Positions 1 through 7,481 of a DNA stretch of 23,733 nt are shown in pieces. Origin of the DNA: a virus; the IMG/VR virus record IMGVR_UViG_3300044818_000005, positions 1 to 23,733 of that record; one strand, given 5' to 3'. A model generated the notes under the pieces. The model was not told the DNA's origin. It searched no databases and saw only the letters and a program-made list of their open reading frames with translations. Position numbers and translations under genes: made by a program. The first letter of the stretch is position 1. Every line of letters starts with the position of its first letter.

Positions 1-2
1 AC

Positions 3-863
3 GACTTCCTTGTGCTGGCCGGCTTCGAGCCCCTGCCCAACTGGTGTCATGACGTGAAGTACCGCGGTATGAATACGCTGGAGGTCTACCGGCTGTTACA
101 GGAAGACCCAAGCGAAAGCGGCGGCGCCTCTGGTGGCAGTGGTGGGGGCGATCCTATGGACGACTTGCGCCAGCCTGGGGAATCTGAACCGGAGAAATCC
201 CAAGCCGAGGTCAAGCAGGAAATCAAGGCCAACATCACGTCGGCAGCCGTTGCAGCCAAGATGAAAGGTGACCAAGCTGCGGGATCTATTCCGGCCGACG
301 TGCAAGTGTTTCTCGACAGCCTGCTAAAGCCGAAACTGCCGATGGCAGCGCATCTGCGCAAGTTCTTCAACGCCATCGACAAATCCAACTACAGTTGGCA
401 AAAACTCAACCGTCGGTTCCATCCGATGCTGATGCCCGGCTTGCAGGGCAAGAAGCTGGGCCATATCGCGTTCGCCTTCGACATGTCGAGTTCGGTCAGT
501 GATAAGGACATTCAGCGCTACGTCAGTGAGCTGATGGGGGTAGTGCGTAACCTCAAACCAGAAAAGATAACACTGGTGCAGTTCACCTGTGAGATCAAGT
601 CCGTTACCCGGCTCAAGACCGTTCGCGAGCTGGCAGCACTGGAATTGCGCGGGCGTGGCGGTACCGACATCGAACCGCTGATGGAATGGGCCAAGCTCAA
701 CAAACCAACGGCGCTCTGCGTCTTCACGGATGGTGAATACTCACATCCTTCCTTCAACCCCGGGTGCCCAGTCATGTGGCTGATCCACGGATATTCCAAG
801 GACATGTTCCACTGCGATTTCGGTACCACCATCAGGTTCGACGTTAATGATGATCCCTTTTGA
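3..863 (+). CDS. VWA-like (DUF2201-type) protein, 5' end outside window
   Basis: The frame is open to the left edge, so the true start lies upstream; the GTG at 12 is probably internal. The C-terminal ~135 residues look like a von Willebrand A domain with metal-ion-dependent adhesion site (MIDAS): D-M-S-S-S (D157, S159, S161 counting from the GTG), G-G-T-D (T218) and T-D-G-E (D240). The preceding part, with an NYSWQKLNRRF stretch and a Gly/Ser-rich linker near residues 35-50, matches the layout I know for DUF2201, whose N-terminal half is a predicted metallopeptidase and would lie outside this window. Such proteins usually partner a MoxR-type AAA+ ATPase, which would be expected just upstream. 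The substrate in a phage is unknown. The stop overlaps the helicase start by 17 bp, suggesting co-translation. Confidence 0.75.
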   Translation, partial: DFLVLAGFEPLPNWCHDVKYRGMNTLEVYRLLQEDPSESGGASGGSGGGDPMDDLRQPGESEPEKSQAEVKQEIKANITSAAVAAKMKGDQAAGSIPADVQVFLDSLLKPKLPMAAHLRKFFNAIDKSNYSWQKLNRRFHPMLMPGLQGKKLGHIAFAFDMSSSVSDKDIQRYVSELMGVVRNLKPEKITLVQFTCEIKSVTRLKTVRELAALELRGRGGTDIEPLMEWAKLNKPTALCVFTDGEYSHPSFNPGCPVMWLIHGYSKDMFHCDFGTTIRFDVNDDPF

Positions 864-2097
864 TCTGACTCCCAGTCAGGAGCGGGGCTACGACAAGTTC
901 CTCTCCTTTTACCTTGACCCCAACCAGACGGTGATGGTGCTCAAGGGCTACAGCGGTACCGGTAAAACGACCCTCGTTCGCCGGTTTCTGGCTGACCTTC
1001 CTCAGATGGATGCCATGGCCCGTCTCTGTGCCCCTGAGTACGTGCCTCCGCACATTGTCTTGTCCGCAACGACCAACCAAGCGGCTGAGGCATTTGCCTT
1101 GGCCATCGGCTACGGTCATGAGGTCAAGACCGTTCACACTGCTTGCGAATTGCGTCTGGTCACCGACTACAAAACCAAGGAAAAATACCTCACCGAGTAC
1201 GGTGACGGGTTGGAAAACTCACTGCTGATTGTCGATGAGGCCAGCTTTATCGACGATAAGCTGCTGGCAAAGATCCTCAAGCAAACCAAGCGCTGCAAGA
1301 TCGTCTTTATCGGTGATCCGGCACAACTCACCCCCATCGAAAGCGACCTCATGCCTGCGTTCGAAATGAATGCCTGTGAGGTAGAGCTGACCGATCTGGT
1401 CCGCTTCGAGGGTGGTGTGTTGCAAACGCTCATGGGTAACCTGCGTGCTGCGGTAATGGAGGGCAATTGGTCTAAATTCCCACTCACCCCGGGCGTTATC
1501 GACCGGCTGAGTCAAGACGAGTTCAACGCTGAAGCTTATCGTCTGTTTACCAAAGAGCCGAACAAGCAGGTGAAGATCCTGGCTTACACCAACAACTGTG
1601 TCACCCAGTACAACAACTTCCTGTCAAAGAAGGTGCTGGGCACCACAGTGCCGCAACCGGGCCAGCGTATGCTGGTCAACGAGGCGGTACAGAACAACGG
1701 TAGCAAGTGCAGCGCGAACGAAGAGGTCACCCTCGAAGAAGTGGAGCTATGCAAAGAGTATGGCGTGGAAGGTTACCGAATCCTCTTGCGAGGCAAAGGC
1801 AGCTTCTATTTCATGCCCAAGCACCGTGGGCAGAAGGATAAGGCACACGCTGAGGCTGTCCGTGAGGACGATTACAGCGCGATGAAGATCATCCTCGACA
1901 CTTGGATTGATCTGCGCCCATCCTTCGCCCAAACCGTCAACAAGTCCCAGGGTTCGACCTATGACATCGTCATGATAGACCTGAACGACATTTGTTCCAA
2001 ATGCCGGACACTGGAGCAGCTTGCCCGCATCTTGTATGTGGCACTGAGCCGGGGCCGGAGCCGAATCATCATGACTGGAGATTTACGGAGGAAATAA
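847..2097 (+). CDS. SF1B DNA helicase, Dda/RecD2-like
   Basis: 416 aa. An ATP-dependent 5'-3' DNA helicase is predicted, acting at the phage fork or in recombination. Motifs in order: Q-motif-like LTPSQERGYDKF (7-18), Walker A GYSGTGKTT (34-42), Walker B LLIVDEAS (126-133), motif III GDPAQLTPI (156-164), a UvrD-C-type TVNKSQGSTYD block and the motif VI region LYVALSRGRSRI at the extreme C-terminus. Length and motif spacing suit the T4 Dda/RecD2 group. Two tandem ATGs (847 and 850) are possible starts; the Shine-Dalgarno AGG at 834-836 is weak, so translation may depend on coupling to the upstream gene, which it overlaps by 17 bp. It ends as TAATG with the next gene. Confidence 0.9.
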   Translation: MMIPFDLTPSQERGYDKFLSFYLDPNQTVMVLKGYSGTGKTTLVRRFLADLPQMDAMARLCAPEYVPPHIVLSATTNQAAEAFALAIGYGHEVKTVHTACELRLVTDYKTKEKYLTEYGDGLENSLLIVDEASFIDDKLLAKILKQTKRCKIVFIGDPAQLTPIESDLMPAFEMNACEVELTDLVRFEGGVLQTLMGNLRAAVMEGNWSKFPLTPGVIDRLSQDEFNAEAYRLFTKEPNKQVKILAYTNNCVTQYNNFLSKKVLGTTVPQPGQRMLVNEAVQNNGSKCSANEEVTLEEVELCKEYGVEGYRILLRGKGSFYFMPKHRGQKDKAHAEAVREDDYSAMKIILDTWIDLRPSFAQTVNKSQGSTYDIVMIDLNDICSKCRTLEQLARILYVALSRGRSRIIMTGDLRRK

Positions 2098-2621
2098 TGG
2101 ATCGTCGAGCCAAAGCGCAGTTCAAAGTGAAAGTTCGTGACGCATTGCTGGCATATGTTTACGCGCCAGTTGATGAGCGCCACAAGCGACAGCTTGCCGA
2201 GATAATTGCGGAGAACGACGCTTTGGTCGGCATCCAATATTTCGGATTCATGTACCGCAGCAAGTTTCACACGCAATCGCGGTATGCGAGGCCACCTCAG
2301 AACATCCCCAAGCTGTTTGACAGCCTTAAACCGGCAATGGACAAGATTCTGTCCGAACAGCTATTGATTGAGCGTGAGGAACGTCCACTGGTGGCCGGCT
2401 ACATTCAGAAGTGGTTGAACTCGTCGGACAATGCTGAAGTTCTCTTTCAACGTCTACCGACGGCACTACGTGTACCGTTCCAGCAAGTTCTGGCAACTGA
2501 AGGTCTACAACTGACTGATGTTGACATGGATGATGCTGCACACGAAATGGGCATCGGAGAAAAGTCGTTAGACGCTCTCAAGGTGCGTTTAATGACAAAC
2601 TTAATCCAAGGAGATAGCTAG
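2097..2621 (+). CDS. Hypothetical protein between helicase and polymerase
   Basis: 174 aa, not recognised. The frame is open further upstream, but the start at 2097 is favoured by a strong GGAGG (2087-2091) and a TAATG junction with the helicase stop. The protein is soluble and mostly charged-helical, with no membrane segment, no signal peptide and no nucleotide-binding motif. The N-terminus is basic (RRAKAQFKVKVR). The C-terminal ~40 residues are acidic then amphipathic. Its position, coupled on both sides (the stop overlaps the polymerase GTG by one base), suggests a replication accessory role such as helicase loader or polymerase partner, but this rests on context only. Confidence 0.7.
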   Translation: MDRRAKAQFKVKVRDALLAYVYAPVDERHKRQLAEIIAENDALVGIQYFGFMYRSKFHTQSRYARPPQNIPKLFDSLKPAMDKILSEQLLIEREERPLVAGYIQKWLNSSDNAEVLFQRLPTALRVPFQQVLATEGLQLTDVDMDDAAHEMGIGEKSLDALKVRLMTNLIQGDS

Positions 2622-5269
2622 TGCGCCATCATCTCTTCTTTCATAAGAACGGAAGCGGTCACTACCCGGTGGCCGTCCTGATGAAGCAATACACGTTCGA
2701 TCAGGCACTGATTCACAAACATTACGTTCAACCGCTGAAAGATCGAGGGATTCCACAGGAAGACTGCATTGCCTTCACCCTTTCGTATGAAACTGCGAAA
2801 AAAGTGTCGGCAGCGCAGGTAAAGTCGTATTCAGCGAACTTGCTAAAGGTGCTGGACCGTGCGCATGTGAAATACATCTACTGCACCGATGGCACCTACT
2901 TCAAATACCTCACCGGGCAGAAGAAAGCAGAGGTTCACCTCGGATATTCGTTGCCTTGTGCCATTCCTGGCTTCGAGCACATGCAAGTCGTGCTTGGCGT
3001 CAACTATCAGGTGCTGGTTTACGCACCTGACAAGAAGGCACACCTCGACCAAGGTCTGGACGCACTGTGCAGTGTGTACAAGGGTAACTACGTGCCGCCC
3101 GGGGATCAGATCATCCATTCGGAGTTCTATCCGAAGACAGCGAACGAAATCCGCAATGCTTTGATGGAACTGCACAAGTTCCCTCACTTGGCGATGGACA
3201 TTGAGGGCTACAGCCTTCGATTGGATGAATCCGGCATTGCGACCTTCGCATTGGCCTGGACGAAGCATGACTTCATCGCTTTTCCAGTCGATCTGAACGA
3301 TCTTGGCGCAAAGGACGCCGACGGCAACTATCACTACCGCAAGGACAACAAAGAGGTTCGTGAGATCCTCAAGGACTTCCTGCGGCAGTACATGGGCGGC
3401 AAACGTTTCCACAGTGCCACCTATGACGTGAAACACCTGATCTACAACCTCTGGATGCGTGATCCGCTCGATTACAAGAGCTGTCTGGAAGGTTTGGACA
3501 TCATGTGCCGTAATCTGGACTGCACGAAGGTACTGAGCTATCTGGCAGTCAATTCGTGTGCGGGAAACACCTTGGGTCTGAAGTATCAGTCACAGGAGTT
3601 CACCGGCAACTATGCACAGGACGATATCAAGGATATCCGAAAGATCGACCTGCCAAACCTGCTCCGTTACAACGGTGTGGACTGCATGGCGACGAACTAC
3701 ACCTTCGATAAGCATATGCCGACGGTTGTGGCCGACAATCAGCTTGAGTTGTACAACGGGCTGATGAAGGACTCCATGAAGCTGATCATCAACGTTGAGT
3801 TGGTTGGTCTGCCGATGTGCCCGAAGAAGGTCACCGAAACCAAGGAAAAACTGGAGAAGCTGCAAGAGCAATACTTGCTGACCATCCAGAATGATCCAAT
3901 GGTGGCGAAGCTCAACTATCTGCTGCAAGTCTCGGCGATGGAGACGGCTAATGCCAAACTGAAGACGAAACAGCATCCACTGGAGAAATTCAGCGACACG
4001 GTCTTCAATCCCGGGTCAAACCTGCAATTGCAACGTCTGTTGTACGAATTGCTCGATTTGCCGATCCTTGCCCGGACGCCTACCAAGGCACCGGCCACTG
4101 GTGGCAAAATCATCAAGCAATTGCTCGATCACGCCAAAGCAGCGCCGTATAAGGAGCTGTTGCAAGCATTGATCGACTATTCGGCGGTGACCAAGATTCT
4201 TCAGGCGTTTATGCCTGCATTCGAGAATGGAATCCTTAAAGCCGATGGCATGCGCTACATCCACGGTGTTTTCAACCTTGGCGGTACGGTATCAGGTAGA
4301 TTGTCCTCATCTGATCCAAACCTCCAGAATTTGCCAGCGGGGTCCGCATATGGTCAGTTGATTAAAGAAATGGTCATGGCACCGCTGGGTTGGTTGTTCT
4401 GTGGGGCAGACTTTAACAGTTTGGAGGATTATATCTCCGCGCTGACCACACGCGACCCAAACAAGCTAAAAGTGTACATCGACGGCTACGACGGTCACTG
4501 TTTGCGTGCCTATGCGTACTTCAAGGACCAAATGCCTGACATTGACCCATCTTCAGTCGATTCGATCAATAGCATCGCTAAAAAGTACAAACACCTTCGC
4601 CAAGAGTCGAAAGCTCCAACTTTCGCCTTAACTTACCAGGGCACCTTCGCAACACTGATGAAAAACCTTGGTTGGTCCGAAGAGAAGGCAAAACGTATCG
4701 AAGCGAACTTCCACAGCTTGTATAAGGCGTCCACCGAGTACATTCACGACCGTTTGGTGCAAGCCACCAAAGATGGTTACATCACCGTAGCGTTTGGTTT
4801 GCGTTTGCGCACGCCGATGCTCGGCCGGTCATATCTTGGCCTTGCCTGCACCCCTAAAGAGGTGGCGGCTGAAGGTCGTACCGCGGGCAACGCAATGGGC
4901 CAGTCTTACGGCCTGCTGAACAACCGTGCGGCTGCGGCATTCATGAAGCTGGTTTGGGTAAGTCCTTACCGTTACGACATCAAACCAGTGTGTTTAATAC
5001 ATGACTCCATATACTTGATCGTCAAGAACGATCCTGTCATCATTGCGTGGGTCAACAAGCATTTGACGCAGGAAATGGCATGGCAGGATCTACCTGAGCT
5101 GGAACATCCAACTGTGAAGATTGGTGCAGAGATGGACGTGCATTATCAGAACTGGGCGCAGCCTGTCACATTACCTGTCGATGCTGACGTTGAAACCATC
5201 AAACGTTTGTGCAAAGAAGGCAAAGCGAAGTATGACGAGCAAAACCTGCAAAAGTTGTCTGCTGCATAA
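2621..5269 (+). CDS. DNA polymerase I-like (family A) with 3'-5' exonuclease
   Basis: 882 aa, GTG start with AAGGAG upstream (2609-2613 region). Replicative or repair polymerase of the phage. Exonuclease motifs: Exo I D193-I-E195, Exo II D269 in HSATYD, Exo III Y350-N-G-V-D354. Polymerase motif A is D597-F-N-S-L-E602; motif B is R660-x3-K664-x3-F668-x3-Y672; motif C is H794-D795-S796. There is no 5'-3' exonuclease domain; the ~180 residues before Exo I are not recognised. Two deviations from the family consensus: motif B reads Y-Q-G where Y-G is usual, and motif C is HDS where HDE is usual. All catalytic aspartates are present, so activity is expected. The last 38 bp overlap an HNH-type gene. 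I give no gene symbol because phage naming varies. Confidence 0.95.
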   Translation: MRHHLFFHKNGSGHYPVAVLMKQYTFDQALIHKHYVQPLKDRGIPQEDCIAFTLSYETAKKVSAAQVKSYSANLLKVLDRAHVKYIYCTDGTYFKYLTGQKKAEVHLGYSLPCAIPGFEHMQVVLGVNYQVLVYAPDKKAHLDQGLDALCSVYKGNYVPPGDQIIHSEFYPKTANEIRNALMELHKFPHLAMDIEGYSLRLDESGIATFALAWTKHDFIAFPVDLNDLGAKDADGNYHYRKDNKEVREILKDFLRQYMGGKRFHSATYDVKHLIYNLWMRDPLDYKSCLEGLDIMCRNLDCTKVLSYLAVNSCAGNTLGLKYQSQEFTGNYAQDDIKDIRKIDLPNLLRYNGVDCMATNYTFDKHMPTVVADNQLELYNGLMKDSMKLIINVELVGLPMCPKKVTETKEKLEKLQEQYLLTIQNDPMVAKLNYLLQVSAMETANAKLKTKQHPLEKFSDTVFNPGSNLQLQRLLYELLDLPILARTPTKAPATGGKIIKQLLDHAKAAPYKELLQALIDYSAVTKILQAFMPAFENGILKADGMRYIHGVFNLGGTVSGRLSSSDPNLQNLPAGSAYGQLIKEMVMAPLGWLFCGADFNSLEDYISALTTRDPNKLKVYIDGYDGHCLRAYAYFKDQMPDIDPSSVDSINSIAKKYKHLRQESKAPTFALTYQGTFATLMKNLGWSEEKAKRIEANFHSLYKASTEYIHDRLVQATKDGYITVAFGLRLRTPMLGRSYLGLACTPKEVAAEGRTAGNAMGQSYGLLNNRAAAAFMKLVWVSPYRYDIKPVCLIHDSIYLIVKNDPVIIAWVNKHLTQEMAWQDLPELEHPTVKIGAEMDVHYQNWAQPVTLPVDADVETIKRLCKEGKAKYDEQNLQKLSAA

Positions 5270-5852
5270 GCCATACTGGGACTTCTCCCGTGCCCCTCGC
5301 AATTGTGATGGTCACGGGAATTTGTGCAAGCCTTGTGTAGTTATTAAAAACACACGGTATTGGCAAACCCCATATGGACGCATTAGTTACATCCGTAATA
5401 CGCAAAAGACCTCATCTAAAGCCAGAGGGCATGATTTGCCCACTTACACACAAAACGAGCTGTACGATTGGGCTGTAGCCAATAATCTGTTCGCTTTGTG
5501 TGATTCGTGGGAGGCCGCAGGCTTCCCTAAGCACTTAGCTCCATCAATTGACCGAAAAGATGTAAATATCGGGTATTCCTTCGAGAATATCCGTTTGGTT
5601 ACGTGGCAGGAGAATAATGACGCACAATACGCAGATCGTAAGACCTGCAAGGTAGTTACTCGCCAAAATCGCACAGTTCGTCAATTGAGCTTGTCTGGGG
5701 AGCTGATTGCAACGCATAAATCAATAGCGGCTGCTGCTCGTGCAACTGGAGCTGTCCGCACCAATATCAACTGCATGTGCTCGGGTACCAACTCAGCCAT
5801 CAAATCTGTAGGCGGCTTCCTATGGGAATACGCTGAAAAGGAAGCTGCATGA
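5232..5852 (+). CDS. HNH-type homing endonuclease-like protein with zinc ribbon and NUMOD1-like tail
   Basis: 206 aa from ATG 5232, inside the polymerase 3' end (38-bp overlap, different frame). The frame is open further upstream but only as polymerase shadow. The N-terminus has a zinc-ribbon pattern C6-x2-C9...C32-x2-C35. The central block PSIDRKDVNIGYSFENIRLV followed by TWQENN resembles the second half of HNH nucleases; the usual histidine before the D is not evident (S-I-D-R), so catalysis is unproven. The C-terminal ~50 residues (LSGELIATHKSIAAAARATG, then a GGFLWEY ending) look like a NUMOD1/IENR1 DNA-binding repeat typical of intron- or intergene-encoded homing endonucleases. It is probably a selfish element settled next to the polymerase gene. 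Confidence 0.8.
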   Translation: MTSKTCKSCLLHKPYWDFSRAPRNCDGHGNLCKPCVVIKNTRYWQTPYGRISYIRNTQKTSSKARGHDLPTYTQNELYDWAVANNLFALCDSWEAAGFPKHLAPSIDRKDVNIGYSFENIRLVTWQENNDAQYADRKTCKVVTRQNRTVRQLSLSGELIATHKSIAAAARATGAVRTNINCMCSGTNSAIKSVGGFLWEYAEKEAA

Positions 5853-5895
5853 TTGCTACTGCCTGGTTTTATTACGTTTATGTGAGGCCGTTCGT

Positions 5896-6012
5896 ATGAT
5901 CACAATCGTCAGCACCGAAAAGACGTGGGCGGCGAATGCCAACGGCCGTTACGGCAGGTGCTTCAAAGACACCATGTCTGACGGCTCAATTCGCTGGAGG
6001 TATTCACTTTGA
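5896..6012 (+). CDS. 38-aa hypothetical protein
   Basis: A very small gene: MITIVSTEKTWAANANGRYG followed by RCFKDTMSDGSIRWRYSL. GTGAGG (5882-5887) lies about 9 nt before the ATG. Its stop overlaps the TTG start of the next gene by 4 bp, and the GGAGG for that gene lies within its last codons. These junctions support translation, but there is no recognisable domain. It could instead be a leader that couples translation from the HNH gene into the small-gene cluster. Confidence 0.45.
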   Translation: MITIVSTEKTWAANANGRYGRCFKDTMSDGSIRWRYSL

Positions 6013-6221
6013 GTGCAATCCTCGGCTACAAGAGCGATGGAACTCCCATTCACCCAATCAAGTCCGGGATGATCACCACTGCGTGCGTCATCTCGTGCAT
6101 TAGCTGCGGATTTTATATCCGTGGCATGGGTGGCCCTATGTATGGCGCTAAATGCGTCCATTGCTTTGAAAAGGAGCAAACCAATGCAAGTAGTGATTCA
6201 AGTAATCCTGAACGTGCCTGA
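6009..6221 (+). CDS. 70-aa putative zinc-ribbon protein
   Basis: The TTG start is chosen because GGAGG (5996-6000) sits 8 nt upstream and the junction overlaps the preceding stop by 4 bp. It carries two C-x-x-C pairs (CISC and CVHC, about 17 residues apart), the layout of a small zinc ribbon. The C-terminal end is Ser/Asn-rich and overlaps the next gene by 38 bp. The function is unknown; tiny zinc proteins of this kind in phage early operons often bind nucleic acid or host enzymes, which is only a possibility here. Confidence 0.6.
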   Translation: MSAILGYKSDGTPIHPIKSGMITTACVISCISCGFYIRGMGGPMYGAKCVHCFEKEQTNASSDSSNPERA

Positions 6222-6351
6222 CAGTGCTGAAGGTCTAGATATCGGTGACGATTTTCAGACCACAGTGGAAGGGCTACTGACCGAAGCTATCGAGCAAGGA
6301 AAGTTTCCCGGCGCCGACAGTTGCACAGTCGTGTTCGAGGACATCGTATGA
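6184..6351 (+). CDS. 55-aa acidic hypothetical protein
   Basis: The start at 6184 is set by GGAG at 6173-6176; the longer open frame upstream is the shadow of the zinc-ribbon gene. The protein begins MQVVIQVILNVPD, is strongly acidic and ends SCTVVFEDIV. Its start and end resemble the 73-aa protein at 7099 (MQVRL..., ...AVVFDNV), suggesting two diverged copies in one operon. Its stop overlaps the dCTP deaminase start as ATGA. The function is unknown. Confidence 0.6.
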   Translation: MQVVIQVILNVPDSAEGLDIGDDFQTTVEGLLTEAIEQGKFPGADSCTVVFEDIV

Positions 6352-6860
6352 CGGTCGTCAATCGCAGTTACCTGCTGCATGCTGCGCCTATCGTTGACAT
6401 GCATGGCAAGAAGCTCACCGGCCCGGGAGGTACGTCTTATGGGTTGGGGGAAGCCGGCTACGACCTGCGCATTGCTCAGACCATCCACTTCAAACCAAGG
6501 CCAGAAATGTGCATTGATGTTGAGGCTCCGGATGGCACCCTACTGGATGCACAGTTCGGGCGCTTCACTTTGGCTTCAGCCATGGAAGAGTTCCGTATGC
6601 CGACGAACCTGCTCGGCATCGTTCACGATAAGTCCACTTGGGCTCGTCGCGGCCTGTCTGTGTTCAATACCGTGATCGAATGCGGGTGGAAAGGCTTTCT
6701 GACCCTTGAGCTGGTTTATCACGGGCAAGATGAGCTGATCATCCCGGCCGGCAGCGGCATTGCTCAGGTGGTGTTCCATGAAGTCAAAGAAGACGCCGAG
6801 TATCGCGGCAAGTACAACAACCAACCAAATCGGCCAGTAGGCCCAATCGCTTCGGAGTAA
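6348..6860 (+). CDS. dcd: dCTP deaminase
   Basis: 170 aa from ATG 6348 (ATGA overlap with the upstream stop); the nine codons further upstream lack support. It deaminates dCTP to dUTP, feeding dTMP synthesis, and some relatives also hydrolyse dUTP. Diagnostic features: G-E-A-G-Y-D-L-R near 34-41, the D-K-S-T-W-A-R-R-G-L block (94-103, equivalent to the KSSLAR substrate-binding loop), C-G-W-K-G-F-L-T-L-E121-L with the catalytic glutamate, and a C-terminal YRGKYNNQ motif typical of the dCTP deaminase/dUTPase family. Length is slightly below the ~190 aa of the bacterial enzyme. Whether it is mono- or bifunctional cannot be decided by eye. It sits in a cluster of tiny coupled genes downstream of the polymerase. 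Confidence 0.92.
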   Translation: MTVVNRSYLLHAAPIVDMHGKKLTGPGGTSYGLGEAGYDLRIAQTIHFKPRPEMCIDVEAPDGTLLDAQFGRFTLASAMEEFRMPTNLLGIVHDKSTWARRGLSVFNTVIECGWKGFLTLELVYHGQDELIIPAGSGIAQVVFHEVKEDAEYRGKYNNQPNRPVGPIASE

Positions 6861-6862
6861 AC

Positions 6863-7315
6863 ATGGCCAAATCTCTGCACGCACCCGGCAAATTCGGTAA
6901 CGCACCGGTCAACGGCCGGTATTTCTTCGTTCATCGTGCCAGCCGCTGCGTGCGGAGCTGGGACATGGACTCCCTGCCGGTACCCGGTAACTGGGAACAG
7001 GTTTCCCTAGAAGAATGGACAGCGTTCCGCAAGGGCACGCTGAAGATTCCCCTCAAGAAGCGTAAAGCGCTTCATGCCCTGCTATATAAGGAGGCTGTAT
7101 GCAAGTCCGACTCACCACCACCGTCGAAACCATCATCGACATCGACCCTAACAACAACCCAACCTTCGAAGAAGCGCGCCGCGAAATCTCCGGTCGGCTC
7201 GCAGAAAGTGAAGAAGCCGAAGCGTACACCGACGGCATCCAAAGCTGCCAAAGTAACGCCGTCGTCTTCGACAACGTCCGCACCCAAACCACGTCGCATT
7301 CGTTCGAGGAAGTGA
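6863..7315 (+). CDS. Hypothetical protein with basic Ser/Thr/Pro/Lys-rich tail overlapping the next gene
   Basis: 150 aa if translated to its stop. ATG 6863 has GGAG at 6854-6857. Residues 1-77 look like a normal small folded domain (NGRYFFVHRASRCVRSWDMD, then LEEWTAFRKGTL). From about residue 79 the protein becomes a low-complexity basic tail with SKPSSTST, SKKRAAKS and KVKKPKR runs. That tail is read from the same 217 bp as the gene at 7099, one frame apart. The strong Shine-Dalgarno of the 7099 gene lies at the domain/tail boundary. So the tail is either a genuine overprinted extension or tolerated run-on after loss of an earlier stop. The function is unknown. Confidence 0.55.
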   Translation: MAKSLHAPGKFGNAPVNGRYFFVHRASRCVRSWDMDSLPVPGNWEQVSLEEWTAFRKGTLKIPLKKRKALHALLYKEAVCKSDSPPPSKPSSTSTLTTTQPSKKRAAKSPVGSQKVKKPKRTPTASKAAKVTPSSSTTSAPKPRRIRSRK

Positions 7316-7320
7316 AATGA
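7099..7320 (+). CDS. 73-aa acidic hypothetical protein
   Basis: AAGGAGG (7088-7094), one of the best Shine-Dalgarno sequences in the window, lies 4 nt before ATG 7099. This frame has a strong preference for C in third codon positions, like neighbouring real genes, whereas the overlapping frame does not. The protein is acidic (EEARREISGRLAESEEAEAY) and resembles the 55-aa protein at 6184 at both ends. It overlaps almost entirely with the basic tail of the 6863 gene. Its stop overlaps the next ATG as ATGA. The function is unknown. Confidence 0.65.
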   Translation: MQVRLTTTVETIIDIDPNNNPTFEEARREISGRLAESEEAEAYTDGIQSCQSNAVVFDNVRTQTTSHSFEEVK

Positions 7321-7478
7321 GTGAGCCAGAAGAAGTCGCGCTGCGGATCAAAGAGCAGCACCCCGAATACTTCCCGCTCACCTCACGCCATCAGGCTGTT
7401 AGCATTGCTACCGGCCAGATGCCCGAAGAGAGCATCACCATTATCCAGGCGGTGGCCGACGCCCTGTTGGAGCTGTAA
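7317..7478 (+). CDS. 53-aa hypothetical protein
   Basis: ATG 7317 overlaps the preceding TGA (ATGA) with GAGGAAG just upstream. The protein starts MSEPEEVALRIKEQHPEYFP and is helical and acidic, ending ADALLEL. It ends 3 bp before the next ATG, whose Shine-Dalgarno GGAG lies in its last codons. The tight packing on both sides supports it as a real gene. No domain is recognised. Confidence 0.6.
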   Translation: MSEPEEVALRIKEQHPEYFPLTSRHQAVSIATGQMPEESITIIQAVADALLEL

Positions 7479-7481
7479 ACC

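Noticed and set aside
2843-3436. 197-codon antisense frame within the DNA polymerase
   Set aside because: It lies opposite the exonuclease domain with intact catalytic motifs.
5849-5899. 16-codon open frame (MIATAWFYYVYVRPFV) between the HNH gene and the 38-aa gene
   Set aside because: It overlaps the HNH stop as ATGA, but it is too short, has no separate ribosome site and no way to assess coding signal.
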